From Bradyrhizobium sp. MOS003 (lineage in GTDB: Bacteria; Pseudomonadota; Alphaproteobacteria; Rhizobiales; Xanthobacteraceae): a stretch of DNA of 64,000 bases. The stretch covers positions 1,426,001 to 1,490,000 of the forward strand of contig NZ_PYFW01000001.1 in the NCBI RefSeq assembly GCF_003020125.1, read 5' to 3'. The notes under the pieces were generated by a model. That model made no database searches, had not been told where the DNA came from, and saw nothing but the letters and a program-made list of their open reading frames with translations. Shown piece after piece: positions 61,886 to 64,000 of the stretch. Made by a program: the position numbers and the translations under genes. How positions within the stretch are numbered: position 1 is the stretch's first letter; the number at the start of each line of letters is the position of its first letter.

Positions 61886-64000
61886 GGCGCAACGGCGGGC
61901 GTCTTGGCTGACCCAGCGATCCATACCCACGCCATTTTGATGAACACGGCTCGCTGCGGTGCAAAATATCGCACACTTGAGCCCGAAAAGTTGTTCGAGT
62001 ACCAGCTCGTCATCGGAGCTGCGTTTAGGGCCTCGTTGGCTCACCGTTTAGCGGCTGTCGGATTTTCGCTGCGCGAAGCTGGACGCAATCAGTTCGAGAT
62101 TGCCGGCATTCCACAAAGCACGATTGAGACGTTTTCCAAGCGATCGCGCCAAATAGAGGAGCTTGTCGGACGTGACGCGACTGGCGCGCAAAAGGAAATG
62201 GCAGCGCTCGCAACGCGCGGGTCAAAAGATGAAGTCCCGGTGGGTGAGATCCTCGAAGCTCGCTGGAAAGAGGAGCTCGCACAAACTGGTGCTGATCCAT
62301 GGAAGGCGGCACGGGACTACGTGCCCGCTCGGGAGATCTCGGCGGCCGTCGAACGCGACCTTGACCCACCGGAAATTGAGGGCGCAGGTCCGGTTGCGAT
62401 TGCCGCGTCAAAGCTCTTCCGGCATCAGAGTGTGATAAGCCGTAAGGAGTTGGTGCATGGTGCCCTTATCGAGGCAGGTATCCGCGCGCGCGGTATAGAC
62501 CAAGTGTGGGAAGAGCTGCGATCGTACGAGGAATGTGGGATTCTTCGTAAGCTAACGGACGAAAAGAGAGCAGAGTACTGGACCACGCCAGCCATCGCTG
62601 TCGCCGAAGCAAGCCTGCTACGATCCGCGGACCGCCTTGATGAGCAGGACTGGTTTCGACGCGACTCAGTTGAAGCAGCGCTCGCCGACGCGCCCTATTT
62701 GGCTCAAGAACAAGCCGATGCCGTCAGGTTTGCAGCCAATCGCGATGGGGTAGTCATATGCGAGGCGCCTGCCGGCACCGGCAAAACCGTGATGACGCAA
62801 GCACTGGTCGAAGCCGGCCGGCGCTCTGGTCTCAAAATTCTGGGCTTAGCGCCCACCTGGGTAGCCGCCGACGAACTTTCAAAATCTTGCGGTATTGAGG
62901 CATGCGCAGTCGCCAAATGGCGATACGACCATGAGCGCGAAATCGGATCCAAGATCGACGCCCATACACTGATTGTTGTCGACGAGACCGGCTTGGCCGG
63001 CGTGCGGGATCTCGAAAAGATATTAAGCATAGCGCATCAATCACACGCTAAGGTTGTATGCCTCGGTGATCGCCGTCAGCTCCAGGCCGTGCCTGGAGGC
63101 AGCGCGCTAAAAGCGATTGCCGATGTGATTGCGCGGGGTGCGGTTCTATCGCAGGTGCGTCGACAAACGGTGGAGTGGCAGCGCGCGGCCTCGATGGTGA
63201 TGGCGAGAGGCGATTCCTTTGCTGGCCTGCGCGCCTACGCGGAACATCGAAATCTCGAACTCGTGTCTGGCGAGGCTATGGCGCAAGCTCGCGTCATCGA
63301 GATCTGGAGCAAATATCGCCGCGAGCATGGTGATGATGTTCTAATCGTCACACGCCGGAATTCTGATGCCGCAGCTCTCAATGGAGCGGCGCGTGCCACC
63401 CTGCGTACGGAAGGGCGCCTAGTAGGCGAGGATTTATCTCTTCCAGCGATTGGCCGTGACAAGAAAATTGGGACGATTGAGCTTGCTCAAGGTGATCGCA
63501 TCCGCTTCAGTGAAAACCTGCCCGAATTCCGCATTCGCAACGGCACTCGTGGTACAATCGAGCGCATGACGCGAAATGACGCTGATGTGCAAGTCGCCGT
63601 TCGGCTTGACGGCGGTCGCGTGATTAGAACTGAGTGGGGATCTCTAGCTCGCGCGCGTGCTGAAGGTCCACCCCGGCCACCACGTATTTCGCTGGCGTAT
63701 GCGGGTACGGCATATTCGGTGCAGGGCCGAACGTCGGCTGCCGCCGTGCTGTACGTGGCGAAGCCGACGGATGCACGGGAAGTTTATGTCGGGCTTACGC
63801 GACACAAGGTCGACGCTTACGTTGTCGCCGAGCGAAATCGACTTCAGGCTGCTGTAGCGAAGCACCAACTCGACCCTCGGAAGGCTCCAGGGGAGGCTGC
63901 AATTTTTGAGCGGCTTTTCCACGAAGCGAAATCTTACGCAGAAAAAGTGAACGTTGTGGATTTCGTCGACGATCGAATTGAATACGTCCGGACGGGCCAG
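61886..64000 (+). pseudogene. 5'-truncated MobF-type conjugative relaxase/helicase (TraA-like), runs off window
   Basis: About 705 codons open to the right edge. Right after the in-frame TGA at 61883 the frame reads ADPAIHTHAILMN, the HxH metal site of a MobF (TrwC/TraA) relaxase, then YRTLEPEKLFEYQ and NQFEIAGIPQSTIETFSKR, the usual end of that domain. The N-terminal part with the catalytic tyrosine is missing and not found in other frames. The helicase half is intact: Walker A EAPAGTGKT near 62765, LIVVDETGLAG, VCLGDRRQLQAVPGG, QVRRQ, AYSVQGRT and VYVGLTRHK. An internal ATG at 61940 could start a shorter protein but has no ribosome site. Base use is less GC-rich than the core genes to the left. 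Confidence 0.85.

Overview
The window comes from a GC-rich alphaproteobacterium, most likely Bradyrhizobium or a close relative (Nitrobacteraceae). The reasons are a napEDABC operon preceded by a perfect FixK/FNR-type box, a SciP (DUF1153) plus FlbD flagellar cluster, several tripartite-tricarboxylate and ABC uptake genes, and many copies of the short palindromic intergenic repeats usual in these genomes. This assignment rests on reading protein and repeat character, not on a database search.

Layout. 1-3.9 kb: a minus-strand sugar-type ABC uptake operon (hydroxyacid dehydrogenase, Tat-exported binding protein, two permeases, the second cut by the window edge). 4.1-8.5 kb: a chemoreceptor and a large autotransporter with about 22-residue repeats. 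8.6-12.3 kb: a TctC-type binding protein and two EamA/DMT exporters flanking a DUF1330-like gene. 12.5-18.3 kb: an MgtA-type P-type ATPase divergent from a three-gene HlyD/FtsX/LolD-like export operon. 18.5-24.5 kb: purA, then small hypothetical genes, including two related secreted cysteine-rich proteins. 24.5-29 kb: msrB-msrA, a secreted TPR-caspase protein and a RecD-like helicase. 29.1-33.4 kb: napEDABC with its FixK box. 33.6-42 kb: a luciferase-like monooxygenase, small hypotheticals, two alpha/beta hydrolases facing an AraC regulator, a receiver protein, an L,D-transpeptidase and a TIP30-like dehydrogenase. 42.3-48.6 kb: a P450 and a sulfonate-use operon (ssuA, a 28-codon ORF, ssuD, ssuC, ssuB, flavin reductase). 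48.7-58.5 kb: an M20 peptidase and flagellar genes (flbD, fliN, fliH, fliG, fliF, sciP, flgD, fliK). 58.8-61.4 kb: mnmA, a PmtA-like methyltransferase, a small secreted protein and tRNA-Met(CAU). 61.5-64 kb: a tRNA 3'-end remnant followed by a 5'-truncated conjugative relaxase/helicase running off the window, which reads as the edge of an integrative element.

How the genes work together: nap gives periplasmic nitrate reduction under low oxygen; ssu takes up and desulfonates alkanesulfonates with the flavin reductase supplying reduced FMN, although ssuD is frame-broken by a 34-bp tandem duplication; the flagellar genes encode the MS ring, switch, export accessory and hook-assembly parts together with two regulators, SciP and FlbD.

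I found no clear undescribed multi-gene system. The strongest unusual signals are the ssuD duplication, the truncated relaxase beside tRNA debris, the short ORF inside ssu, the secreted caspase-like protein, and the placement of sciP with possible CtrA sites among flagellar genes.
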